From Deltaproteobacteria bacterium (GTDB taxonomy: Bacteria; Desulfobacterota; DSM-4660; Desulfatiglandales; HGW-15), in NCBI GenBank assembly GCA_021737245.1, contig JAIPEI010000101.1, positions 1-9,822 of the forward strand: 9,822 nt of DNA. The letters are read 5' to 3'. Made by a program: the position numbers and the translations under genes. Numbering within the stretch: the stretch's first letter is position 1; the number at the start of each line of letters is the position of its first letter. The notes below the pieces were generated by a model. That model ran no database searches. It saw only the letters and a list, made by a program, of their open reading frames with translations, and was not told where the DNA came from. Below, piece by piece: positions 1 to 4,818 of this stretch.

Positions 1-50
1 CCGTTCTCCGCCGGGCCCACGCCGAGGCAGCCGCCCCGGTCCGGGCCTGA
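1..50 (+). CDS. C-terminal end of an unidentified gene entering from the left (partial)
   Basis: One plus-strand frame is open from base 3 to a TGA at 48-50. It encodes VLRRAHAEAAAPVRA, an alanine- and arginine-rich tail. Thirteen of its fifteen sense codons end in G or C, as expected for coding DNA in this genome. The stretch is too short to identify a family. A 7-bp inverted repeat follows at 90-114. The same bases could instead hold the start of a leftward gene (a GTG lies on the minus strand at 20-18), so the call is tentative. Confidence 0.3.
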   Translation, partial: VLRRAHAEAAAPVRA

Positions 51-89
51 GACCATCGATCGATCTGTGTGGAGGATGTGGAGGAGTAA

Positions 90-114
90 GGGACCCTTTT
101 TCCACTCGGGTCCC
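90..114 (+). terminator. Inverted repeat, possible terminator hairpin
   Basis: GGGACCC at 90-96 is the exact reverse complement of GGGTCCC at 108-114, leaving an 11-base loop that carries a run of Ts. It lies 40 bases after the putative stop at 48-50. No T-run follows the 3' arm, so it is not a textbook intrinsic terminator. Bases 115-189 show no other structure. Confidence 0.25.
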
Positions 115-191
115 GCCGTGCAGACGGAAGGAATACTGGAGCGGCCGGTCACATTCAGGAACGCAGCGACGTGCCGGTGCGTGATGAACGG

Positions 192-220
192 TCGGGCCCC
201 GGCGCGGGCCGGGGCCTCAG
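192..220 (-). terminator. GC-rich hairpin just downstream of the lipoprotein gene
   Basis: GGCCCCGGC at 195-203 pairs perfectly with GCCGGGGCC at 208-216 around a 4-base loop, and a G-T pair extends the stem by one. The structure begins 8 bases after the stop codon of the minus-strand lipoprotein gene, which suits a transcription end. No T-run follows on the minus strand. It may act as an RNA 3'-end stabiliser or with Rho rather than as an intrinsic terminator. Confidence 0.4.
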
Positions 221-224
221 ACCG

Positions 225-449
225 TTAGAAGTCGCACTGCTCTCCTGCGGGGATTCCCCACCAGTCCTGTTCCTGGGTCTTCTCCAACGTCTCTTCCTCG
301 CACTTCTTGTAGCCGCCCCAGGAGTAGAAAGTGTGGTCCCAGTTCCTGTACATGGTGTCGTGCTTCCAGAACTCCGAGCGTTCCGCCGCCGTGCCGCAGC
401 CGGCAAGGAACAGACCGAGCGCAGCCAAAACGAACATCTTGCGAATCAT
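225..449 (-). CDS. Small secreted lipoprotein, function unknown
   Basis: This gene encodes 74 residues. The N-terminus has Arg3 and Lys4, a hydrophobic core (residues 5-14) and a lipobox LAGC (15-18), so Cys18 should be lipidated by signal peptidase II processing. Residue +2 is Gly rather than Asp, which by the E. coli rule favours outer-membrane sorting. The mature part is about 57 residues and rich in aromatic and charged residues: the HDTMYRNWDH stretch (30-39), then SWGGYKKC (43-50) and DWWGIP (62-67). Cys50 and Cys72 could form a disulfide. The ATG at 449 was chosen over the upstream in-frame ATG at 524 because it gives a proper signal peptide directly and has a G-rich Shine-Dalgarno stretch (AGGGGGG) about 8 bases upstream. 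It lies 161 bases downstream of the thiolase on the same strand. The motif pattern resembles short lipoproteins of sulfate-reducing bacteria (recalled, not searched). No enzymatic function is visible. Confidence 0.8.
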   Translation of the reverse strand: MIRKMFVLAALGLFLAGCGTAAERSEFWKHDTMYRNWDHTFYSWGGYKKCEEETLEKTQEQDWWGIPAGEQCDF

Positions 450-513
450 GGGTATGTCCCCCCTTTTCTGGATTTGGTTCCCTGATACTGTCTCCGCGCC
501 CCATGCGACCCGG

Positions 514-526
514 GCTTGAGTCAAGC
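514..526. promoter_or_regulatory. 13-bp palindrome upstream of the lipoprotein gene
   Basis: GCTTGA and TCAAGC flank a single central G, giving a perfect odd-centred palindrome 65-77 bases upstream of the lipoprotein start. On the minus strand it contains TTGACT, which resembles a -35 box, but no convincing -10 follows at normal spacing. It may be an operator or a chance repeat. Nothing else stands out in the 450-610 gap, and no terminator for the thiolase gene was recognised there. Confidence 0.25.
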
Positions 527-610
527 GTACCGCAAACCCTGTTTCAATGGAAGCCCTTTTTTACCTTTTCGCAGTCCTGCCGGATGCCCGTTACGATCGA
601 AGGAAACCCC

Positions 611-1858
611 TCAGACCGCCTCCAGGGCCACGGCCATGGACACGCCGCCCCCTCCGCACAGGGTGGCCAGACCCAGCGACTTGCCCTGATGCTTCATGGC
701 GTGGAGCAGGGTGACCATGATCCGGACGCCCGTGCAGCCCACGGGGTGCCCCAGCCCGATGCCCGACCCGTTCACGTTCGTCCTGTCCCGGTCCAGCCCG
801 AGCTCCCGCTCGCATCCGATGTACTGGGCTGCGAAGGCCTCGTTGACCTCCACGAGATCGAAGTCGGCCGTCTTCAGCCCGGACCGTTCCAGGAGGTCGT
901 TCACCGCCGGGACCGGGCTCAACCCCATGACCGACGGGTGGCACGCCCCCCGGCCCACCGACCGGATCCGGGCCAGCGGCTGGAGGCCCAGCTCGTTCGC
1001 CTTGTCCTCGGACATGATCACCATGCCCGCCGAACCGTCGTTGATCCCCGAGGAGTTGCCCGCCGTCACCTTGCCGATCTTGGGCACGAAGGCGGGAGGA
1101 AGCCGCTGGAGGTCGTCCAGGGTGAGCCCGGGTCGAAAGTGCTCGTCCTTGTCGAAAATCAGGGGATCCTTCTTCCGCCTGGGCACCTCCACCGGAACGA
1201 TCTCCTCCCGAAAGATCCCCTCGCGGGTCGCGCGCTCAGCGTTGTTGTGGCTCCTGAGGGCCACCTCGTCCATCTCCTCGCGGCTGATATCGAGCATCTG
1301 GGCCACGAACTCCGCTGTGTGCCCCATGATGTAGGGCTTTCCCTTGAAGAGCTCGAGGGGCATGCCTTCCTTGACCGGACCCTCCTCGGGATGGGGCAGG
1401 AGATGAGAACCGCAGTGAAGGGAGTGGATGAGCATGTCCACGAAGGCCTGATCCTGGAGCCGGCACCCCCACCGCGCATTGGGAACGGAGTAGGGGACCC
1501 CGGACATATGCTCGGTGCCCCCGGCCAGGATCACGTCGGCCAGGCCGGCCTGAATCATGGCCATGCCCGAGATCATCGCCTCCATGGCCGAGGTGCAGAC
1601 CCGGTTGATGGTGGCGGCGGTGACCGAGTCGGGGAAACCGGCCAGGAGCCAGCCCACCCGCGCCACGTTCAAGGCGTCCGCCGGCTCGACACAGCAGCCG
1701 TAGCGCACGTCATCGATCATATCCGGTTGGATGCCGGCGCGCCTCACCGCTTCCTTCATGGTGACGGCCGCCAGGTCCGCGGCGTTGACGTCCCGCAGAG
1801 AGCCTCCGAAGGCGCCGATGGCCGTGCGGCAGGCAGATACGACAACTACGTCTTTCAT
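611..1858 (-). CDS. Acetyl-CoA C-acetyltransferase (thiolase family)
   Basis: This gene encodes 415 residues of the thiolase superfamily. These cytoplasmic enzymes condense two acyl-CoA units or cleave 3-ketoacyl-CoA by ping-pong chemistry. All active-site elements are visible: the nucleophilic Cys88 in INRVCTSAMEA, NEAF (339-342), His371 in GLGHPVG and Cys401 in LCGGGG near the C-terminus. The N-terminal VVVVSACRTAIGAFGGSL is typical of the family. The usual VCGSG around the nucleophile is VCTSA here, a variant that may mark a subfamily. The length is slightly above the common 390-400 residues. The start at 1858 was preferred over the ATG at 1915 because GAGGTGA sits just upstream and the protein then begins at MKDVVVVSA as in homologs. 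The gene is divergent from the HAD hydrolase across 127 bases that hold a perfect 22-bp palindrome. Substrate preference (acetoacetyl-CoA or longer ketoacyl-CoA; biosynthetic or degradative) cannot be read from the sequence, and no other beta-oxidation gene lies in the window. Confidence 0.93.
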   Translation of the reverse strand: MKDVVVVSACRTAIGAFGGSLRDVNAADLAAVTMKEAVRRAGIQPDMIDDVRYGCCVEPADALNVARVGWLLAGFPDSVTAATINRVCTSAMEAMISGMAMIQAGLADVILAGGTEHMSGVPYSVPNARWGCRLQDQAFVDMLIHSLHCGSHLLPHPEEGPVKEGMPLELFKGKPYIMGHTAEFVAQMLDISREEMDEVALRSHNNAERATREGIFREEIVPVEVPRRKKDPLIFDKDEHFRPGLTLDDLQRLPPAFVPKIGKVTAGNSSGINDGSAGMVIMSEDKANELGLQPLARIRSVGRGACHPSVMGLSPVPAVNDLLERSGLKTADFDLVEVNEAFAAQYIGCERELGLDRDRTNVNGSGIGLGHPVGCTGVRIMVTLLHAMKHQGKSLGLATLCGGGGVSMAVALEAV

Positions 1859-1900
1859 GATCTCACCTCGTCTTCTGGAAAGGATGTTCGCACAGCTCAA

Positions 1901-1922
1901 GAAATGAATGGCCATTCATTTC
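1901..1922. promoter_or_regulatory. Perfect 22-bp palindrome, probable operator between thiolase and HAD genes
   Basis: GAAATGAATGG at 1901-1911 is followed directly by its exact reverse complement CCATTCATTTC at 1912-1922. The core TGAATG-GC-CATTCA has half-sites like those of TetR-family repressors of fatty-acid and acyl-CoA genes; Bacillus FadR sites also use TGAATG and CATTCA halves, but more widely spaced. The site lies 43 bases upstream of the thiolase start and 64 upstream of the HAD start, and it overlaps the predicted -35 of the latter. The regulator is not in the window, so its identity is inferred. Confidence 0.6.
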
Positions 1923-1938
1923 CTTTTCAAGCTATATT
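1909..1938 (+). promoter_or_regulatory. Candidate sigma-70 promoter of the HAD hydrolase gene
   Basis: A -10 candidate TATATT (5 of 6 consensus) sits at 1933-1938. TGGCCA (4 of 6) at 1909-1914 is the -35, with an 18-base spacer. The -35 lies inside the 22-bp palindrome, so a repressor bound there would block it. On the opposite strand TTGAAA (bases 1930 to 1925) could be a -35 for the thiolase gene, but its -10 partner is poor. Confidence 0.35.
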
Positions 1939-1985
1939 CGAAACAGCCGCTCATGTAAAGGGAAAAACCGGGAGGAGGAACCGGA

Positions 1986-2642
1986 ATGGATGACAAATGT
2001 GACGAAAAAACAGCCTGTTCCGAAGAAGTCGTTGCCGTTCTCTTCGACTTCGGCGGCGTCCTGGCGGAGGAAGGGTTCAGGGAGGGCCTTCGGGCCATCG
2101 GACGCTCGAGCGGGGTGGACCCGGACGCCATGGTCCGGGCCGGCTTCGATCTCGTCCACCGGACAGGGTACGTGACCGGGCACGGCGGGGAGGCGGACTT
2201 CTGGCGGGCCCTGCGGGAGGAGGCCGGGGCCCGGGGATCGGACGAGACCCTGCGGCGGGAGATCCTGTCCCGGTTCGTGATCCGCCCGTGGATGATCGAC
2301 CTCGTGGACCGGCTCTCGGCATCCGGTCTGACCCTGGGGATCCTGAGCGACCAGACCCAGTGGCTGGACCGGATCGACGAGGAGCACGGCCTTTTTCGCC
2401 ATTTCCACCACGTGTTCAACAGCTATCACGCCGGCGTGAGCAAGAGGGATCCGGCCGCCTTCGATCGTGCTGTGGAGCGGATGGGACTGCCCGCCCGGCG
2501 CGTGCTCTTCGTGGACGACCATTCCGGCAATGTGGACCGTGCCCGGCGCCGCGGGCTCCGGGCGGTCCTCTACGTGGACCGGGCGCAGCTGCTGCGCGAC
2601 CTCTCCCGCCAGTTGTCCTCCCGGACGGCGTCCCTCCCGTAA
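1986..2642 (+). CDS. HAD-superfamily hydrolase (subfamily IA-like phosphatase)
   Basis: This gene encodes 218 residues with all four HAD motifs. Motif I is LFDFGGVLAE with nucleophile Asp21, motif II is LGILSDQ with Ser121, the motif III lysine is Lys153 in GVSKRDP, and motif IV is FVDDHSGNV with Asp177 and Asp178. A helical cap occupies about residues 28-100. The second motif-I aspartate of many phosphatases is replaced by Gly (DFGG). This is common in the DFGGV branch, which includes haloacid-dehalogenase-like and YihX-like proteins, so loss of activity is not implied. The likely role is cytoplasmic hydrolysis of a small phosphorylated (or halogenated) metabolite; the substrate is unknown. 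The ATG at 1986 is preceded by a strong GGAGGAGGAA site. The gene is divergent from the thiolase, and the shared palindrome suggests co-regulation. The first 14 residues are polar and variable. Confidence 0.88.
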   Translation: MDDKCDEKTACSEEVVAVLFDFGGVLAEEGFREGLRAIGRSSGVDPDAMVRAGFDLVHRTGYVTGHGGEADFWRALREEAGARGSDETLRREILSRFVIRPWMIDLVDRLSASGLTLGILSDQTQWLDRIDEEHGLFRHFHHVFNSYHAGVSKRDPAAFDRAVERMGLPARRVLFVDDHSGNVDRARRRGLRAVLYVDRAQLLRDLSRQLSSRTASLP

Positions 2643-2660
2643 GGCCCGATCCGGGGCGAA

Positions 2661-2678
2661 ATGGGGGATGGCCCCCAT
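2661..2678 (+). terminator. Short hairpin after the HAD gene, weak terminator candidate
   Basis: ATGGGGG (2661-2667) and CCCCCAT (2672-2678) form a perfect 7-bp stem around a 4-base loop, 18 bases after the HAD stop codon. CCGG repeats on both sides could extend the fold with mismatches. No T-run follows. It may separate HAD transcripts from the GYD gene downstream, but partial read-through is likely. Confidence 0.35.
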
Positions 2679-2804
2679 GGTCCGGGAAGCCGCACTTGGC
2701 AACAATGCGGGACAGTTGCAGGACGACCCCGGCCGGGAAATCGTTCCTCGGTCCGGGGCCGTTCGAAAACACCGACCATCAACCTGCAGGAGGGAGGTCG
2801 ATTC

Positions 2805-3116
2805 ATGAAACCCATGTTTGTTCTGCTGACACGCCTCTCCCCGGACGCCGTCCAGTCCCCCCGCTCTCTGGAGGAGCTGGAGAAAAAGGTCATGACGCGC
2901 ATCCGGGAGCAGTGCCCCGATGTCGAGTGGGTCCAGAACCTGGCCGTCCTGGGCCCCTACGACTACCTGGACGTCCTTCGGGCTCCGGACCAGGAAACCG
3001 CCTTCCGCGTGGCGACCATCATCCGCTCCTTCGGCCACGCCAAGACGGAGGTCTGGGGAGCCACGGACTGGTCCGACTACAAGGAGCTCGTCCGGGGCCT
3101 TCCTTCGTCCGGTTGA
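2805..3116 (+). CDS. GYD-domain family protein
   Basis: This gene encodes 103 residues. The fold signature of the GYD family (Pfam PF08734, a ferredoxin-like alpha-beta domain of unknown function) runs through most of the protein. It opens with MFVLLTRLSPDAV (4-16), has the name-giving turn as LGPYDYLDVLRAPD (49-62), then a helix ETAFRVATIIRSFG (64-77) and a closing strand TEVWGATDW (81-89). The ATG at 2805 was chosen because it follows GGAGGGAGGT at good spacing and begins the conserved strand; the ORF stays open upstream without coding character. The insert QSPRSLEELEKKVM (17-30) replaces the usual short helix start. No signal peptide or membrane segment is seen, so the protein is probably cytoplasmic. 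It may be transcribed alone or with the HAD gene 162 bases upstream. It ends only 20 bases from the convergent protease gene. Family members have no established biochemical role, so none is claimed. Confidence 0.82.
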   Translation: MKPMFVLLTRLSPDAVQSPRSLEELEKKVMTRIREQCPDVEWVQNLAVLGPYDYLDVLRAPDQETAFRVATIIRSFGHAKTEVWGATDWSDYKELVRGLPSSG

Positions 3117-3142
3117 CGCGACCGGGAGCGCCCCCGTCAACC
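3111..3142. terminator. Inverted repeat spanning both convergent stop codons
   Basis: GGTTGACG (3111-3118) is the exact reverse complement of CGTCAACC (3135-3142), and GGG (3124-3126) with CCC (3131-3133) can form an inner stem. The left arm contains the TGA of the GYD gene and the right arm contains the TGA of the protease gene read on the minus strand. It could act as a bidirectional transcript end. T-runs are missing on both sides. Confidence 0.4.
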
Positions 3143-4591
3143 CCGCCCGGGGATCCGCAGGGTGAGAAAAAGCGTGTTCCCCTTCCGGTCCACGAGCAGG
3201 AGGGCCGTATCCCCGGGATCGAGATCGTCGAATCGACCCTTCAAATCCGCAGGGTCCTCGATCGGCTCCCGCTCCATCTCCAGGATGACGTCTCCGGGTC
3301 TCAGCCCGGCTTCCGCCGCCGGCGAGTCGGGCTGGATCCGGGTGACCGCCACGCCGCGCTCCACGGAGAGTCCGTGCCTCCTCGCAAGCTCCGGGGTGAT
3401 CCGGCCCACCTCCATGCCCAGCCGGCCCAGGTCCGTCATGGCGGGTCCCGGAGCGGGGGCGGCGGCGCCGCCGGTCTCCTCCTCCAGGGTACCGATCTCC
3501 ACCTCCACCTTCATCTCTTTCCCCCCCCGCACCAGGGCGACGACCGCCTCGGTCCCGGGCGGCGTCGAGGCCACCATGAGCGGGAGATCGTTCATCTTCT
3601 CGACCTTCTCTTCGTTGAAGGCGGTGATCACGTCCCCCCTTCTCAGGCCGGCTTCGTCCGCGGGACCGCCTTCGGTCACATCCGCGACCAGGGCGCCCTG
3701 CTCCGTTCCCAGGTCGAGCTTTTCCGCGAGCTCCGGGGTCACCTCCTGGATCATGACCCCCAGCCACCCTCGAATCACCTTGCCCTCCTTGAGCTGGGGG
3801 ATGAGGTCCCGGGCCATGTTGACGGGTACGGCGAAGCCGATGCCGATGCTTCCGCCGCTCCGGCTGAAGATGGCGGTGTTGATGCCGACGACCTTGCCCG
3901 ACGTGTCCAGAAGGGGCCCTCCGCTGTTGCCCGGGTTGATGGAGGCGTCGGTCTGGATGAAATCGTCATAGGCCCCCTGGCCGAGCCTGCGGTACTTGGC
4001 GCTGATGATCCCGGCCGTGACCGTGTTGCCGAGCCCGAAAGGGCTCCCGATGGCCACCACCCAGTCCCCGACCTTGAGCGTATCCGAGTCCCCCAGGGGG
4101 AGCGGATTCAGCGACTCGTCCGGCTCGATTCGAATGAGAGCCAGGTCGGTCTTGGAATCCCGGCCCACGATCTCGGCGGGATACTCCGCCTCGTTGCTCA
4201 GGGTGACCTTGATCTCCTCCGTGTTCGCGACCACGTGGTTGTTCGTCAGGATGAATCCCTCTCTGTCGATGATGAACCCTGAGCCCAGGCTCCGCTGCTT
4301 GAACTTGCGGGGCGGCTGGTCCTCGAAGAAGCGGCGGAAGAACTCCTCGAACGGATCGTTCTCTCCAAAGGGGCTCCTTGGCAAAGTCCTCCCCTGCATG
4401 CCTTCCACGACCTTGACCGCGCTGATGTTGACCACGGAAGGTCCCACCTTCTCCACCAGCGGGGCGAAGGAGGAGGGTGCCTCGGCGGCGGCTGACAGCG
4501 CCACTCCCAAGATTGCGACCACGCAGAAGACCAGAATCGACCCGAAGATCCTCGAGCGAGGCGGCCCGCATTTCACTTTCCTGCCATTCAT
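3137..4591 (-). CDS. degP/htrA-like: DegP/HtrA-type periplasmic serine protease with two PDZ domains
   Basis: This gene encodes 484 residues. The N-terminus (positively charged, then a hydrophobic segment at 17-33, then ALSAAAEA) is a signal peptide or uncleaved anchor, placing the enzyme in the periplasm. The trypsin-like domain spans about residues 42-270 with a complete triad: His119 in LTNNHVV, Asp149 in KTDLALI and Ser223 in NPGNSGGP. PDZ1 covers about 275-367 and PDZ2 about 390-481, each with a GD(V)I core; they are joined by an Ala/Pro-rich linker (375-385). This is the DegP/DegQ layout for degrading or chaperoning misfolded envelope proteins. The ATG at 4591 has GGAGG 7 bases upstream and gives a clean signal sequence, whereas the upstream in-frame start at 4711 would add 40 residues without signal character. 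A G8 tract lies in the coding strand at residues 355-357, near the end of PDZ1. The upstream region is rich in inverted repeats. DegP, DegQ and DegS-like roles cannot be separated by sequence alone, but two PDZ domains exclude a DegS layout. Confidence 0.93.
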   Translation of the reverse strand: MNGRKVKCGPPRSRIFGSILVFCVVAILGVALSAAAEAPSSFAPLVEKVGPSVVNISAVKVVEGMQGRTLPRSPFGENDPFEEFFRRFFEDQPPRKFKQRSLGSGFIIDREGFILTNNHVVANTEEIKVTLSNEAEYPAEIVGRDSKTDLALIRIEPDESLNPLPLGDSDTLKVGDWVVAIGSPFGLGNTVTAGIISAKYRRLGQGAYDDFIQTDASINPGNSGGPLLDTSGKVVGINTAIFSRSGGSIGIGFAVPVNMARDLIPQLKEGKVIRGWLGVMIQEVTPELAEKLDLGTEQGALVADVTEGGPADEAGLRRGDVITAFNEEKVEKMNDLPLMVASTPPGTEAVVALVRGGKEMKVEVEIGTLEEETGGAAAPAPGPAMTDLGRLGMEVGRITPELARRHGLSVERGVAVTRIQPDSPAAEAGLRPGDVILEMEREPIEDPADLKGRFDDLDPGDTALLLVDRKGNTLFLTLRIPGRG

Positions 4592-4610
4592 GATTTTGCC
4601 TCCATAAGCA

Positions 4611-4635
4611 ATGGACATGCCAGGCGATCGTCCAT
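4611..4635 (-). repeat. Inverted repeat in the htrA leader
   Basis: ATGGAC (4611-4616) and GTCCAT (4630-4635) form a perfect 6-bp stem with a 13-base loop. It ends 19 bases from the htrA start codon and just upstream of the GGAGG site, so the hairpin could influence translation. Whether it lies inside the transcript depends on a promoter I could not place. Confidence 0.3.
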
Positions 4636-4650
4636 GGGTGTATGTCGAGC

Positions 4651-4698
4651 CCCCCGGCCGTCCCGCCGAAGCGGGAAAGGGGTCGCACGGGCCGGGGG
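4651..4698 (-). terminator. Large two-part hairpin with a TTCG loop between acs and htrA
   Basis: CCCCCGGCC (4651-4659) pairs perfectly with GGCCGGGGG (4690-4698). Inside it, TCCCGC (4661-4666) pairs with GCGGGA (4671-4676). Read on the minus strand the inner loop is C(TTCG)G, the exceptionally stable UUCG tetraloop. The inner stem is separated from the outer by 1 base on one side and 13 on the other. It may terminate the upstream acyl-CoA synthetase transcript, whose stop lies 120 bases before it, or be a structured htrA leader. There is no T-run. Confidence 0.45.
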
Positions 4699-4724
4699 AA
4701 TGTTCGGTCACAACGGCCTGAGCC

Positions 4725-4762
4725 GATTGGTTTCCATCCGGAAAGGGTGTTTTTTGCCAATC
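4725..4762 (-). repeat. Nested inverted repeat downstream of the acyl-CoA synthetase gene
   Basis: GATTGG (4725-4730) pairs with CCAATC (4757-4762). Directly inside it TTTCC (4731-4735) pairs with GGAAA (4740-4744) around a 4-base loop, leaving a 12-base one-sided bulge that contains an A/T run. On the minus strand it begins 57 bases after the acyl-CoA synthetase stop codon. It may be a transcript 3' structure or part of the htrA control region. Confidence 0.35.
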
Positions 4763-4818
4763 TCATCGTCGATCAGCGAGGTTCCTTTTTTGGAAACGCA
4801 GCCATGCCCAAAGTTCGT

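Noticed and set aside
54..66. ATCGATCGATC simple repeat
   Set aside because: It is only about 11 bases of a 4-base unit, with no flanking structure or function that can be supported.
503..1993. Long plus-strand open frame opposite the thiolase gene
   Set aside because: It is antisense to a gene with all thiolase active-site motifs, and its His/Gly/Arg-rich translation has no recognisable domain. It is a shadow of high GC content.
1932..3767. 611-codon minus-strand open frame across the HAD and GYD genes
   Set aside because: It runs antisense through two genes with clear motifs and good ribosome sites, then into htrA in another frame. Its Gly/Arg/Pro-rich translation is typical of GC-rich shadow frames.
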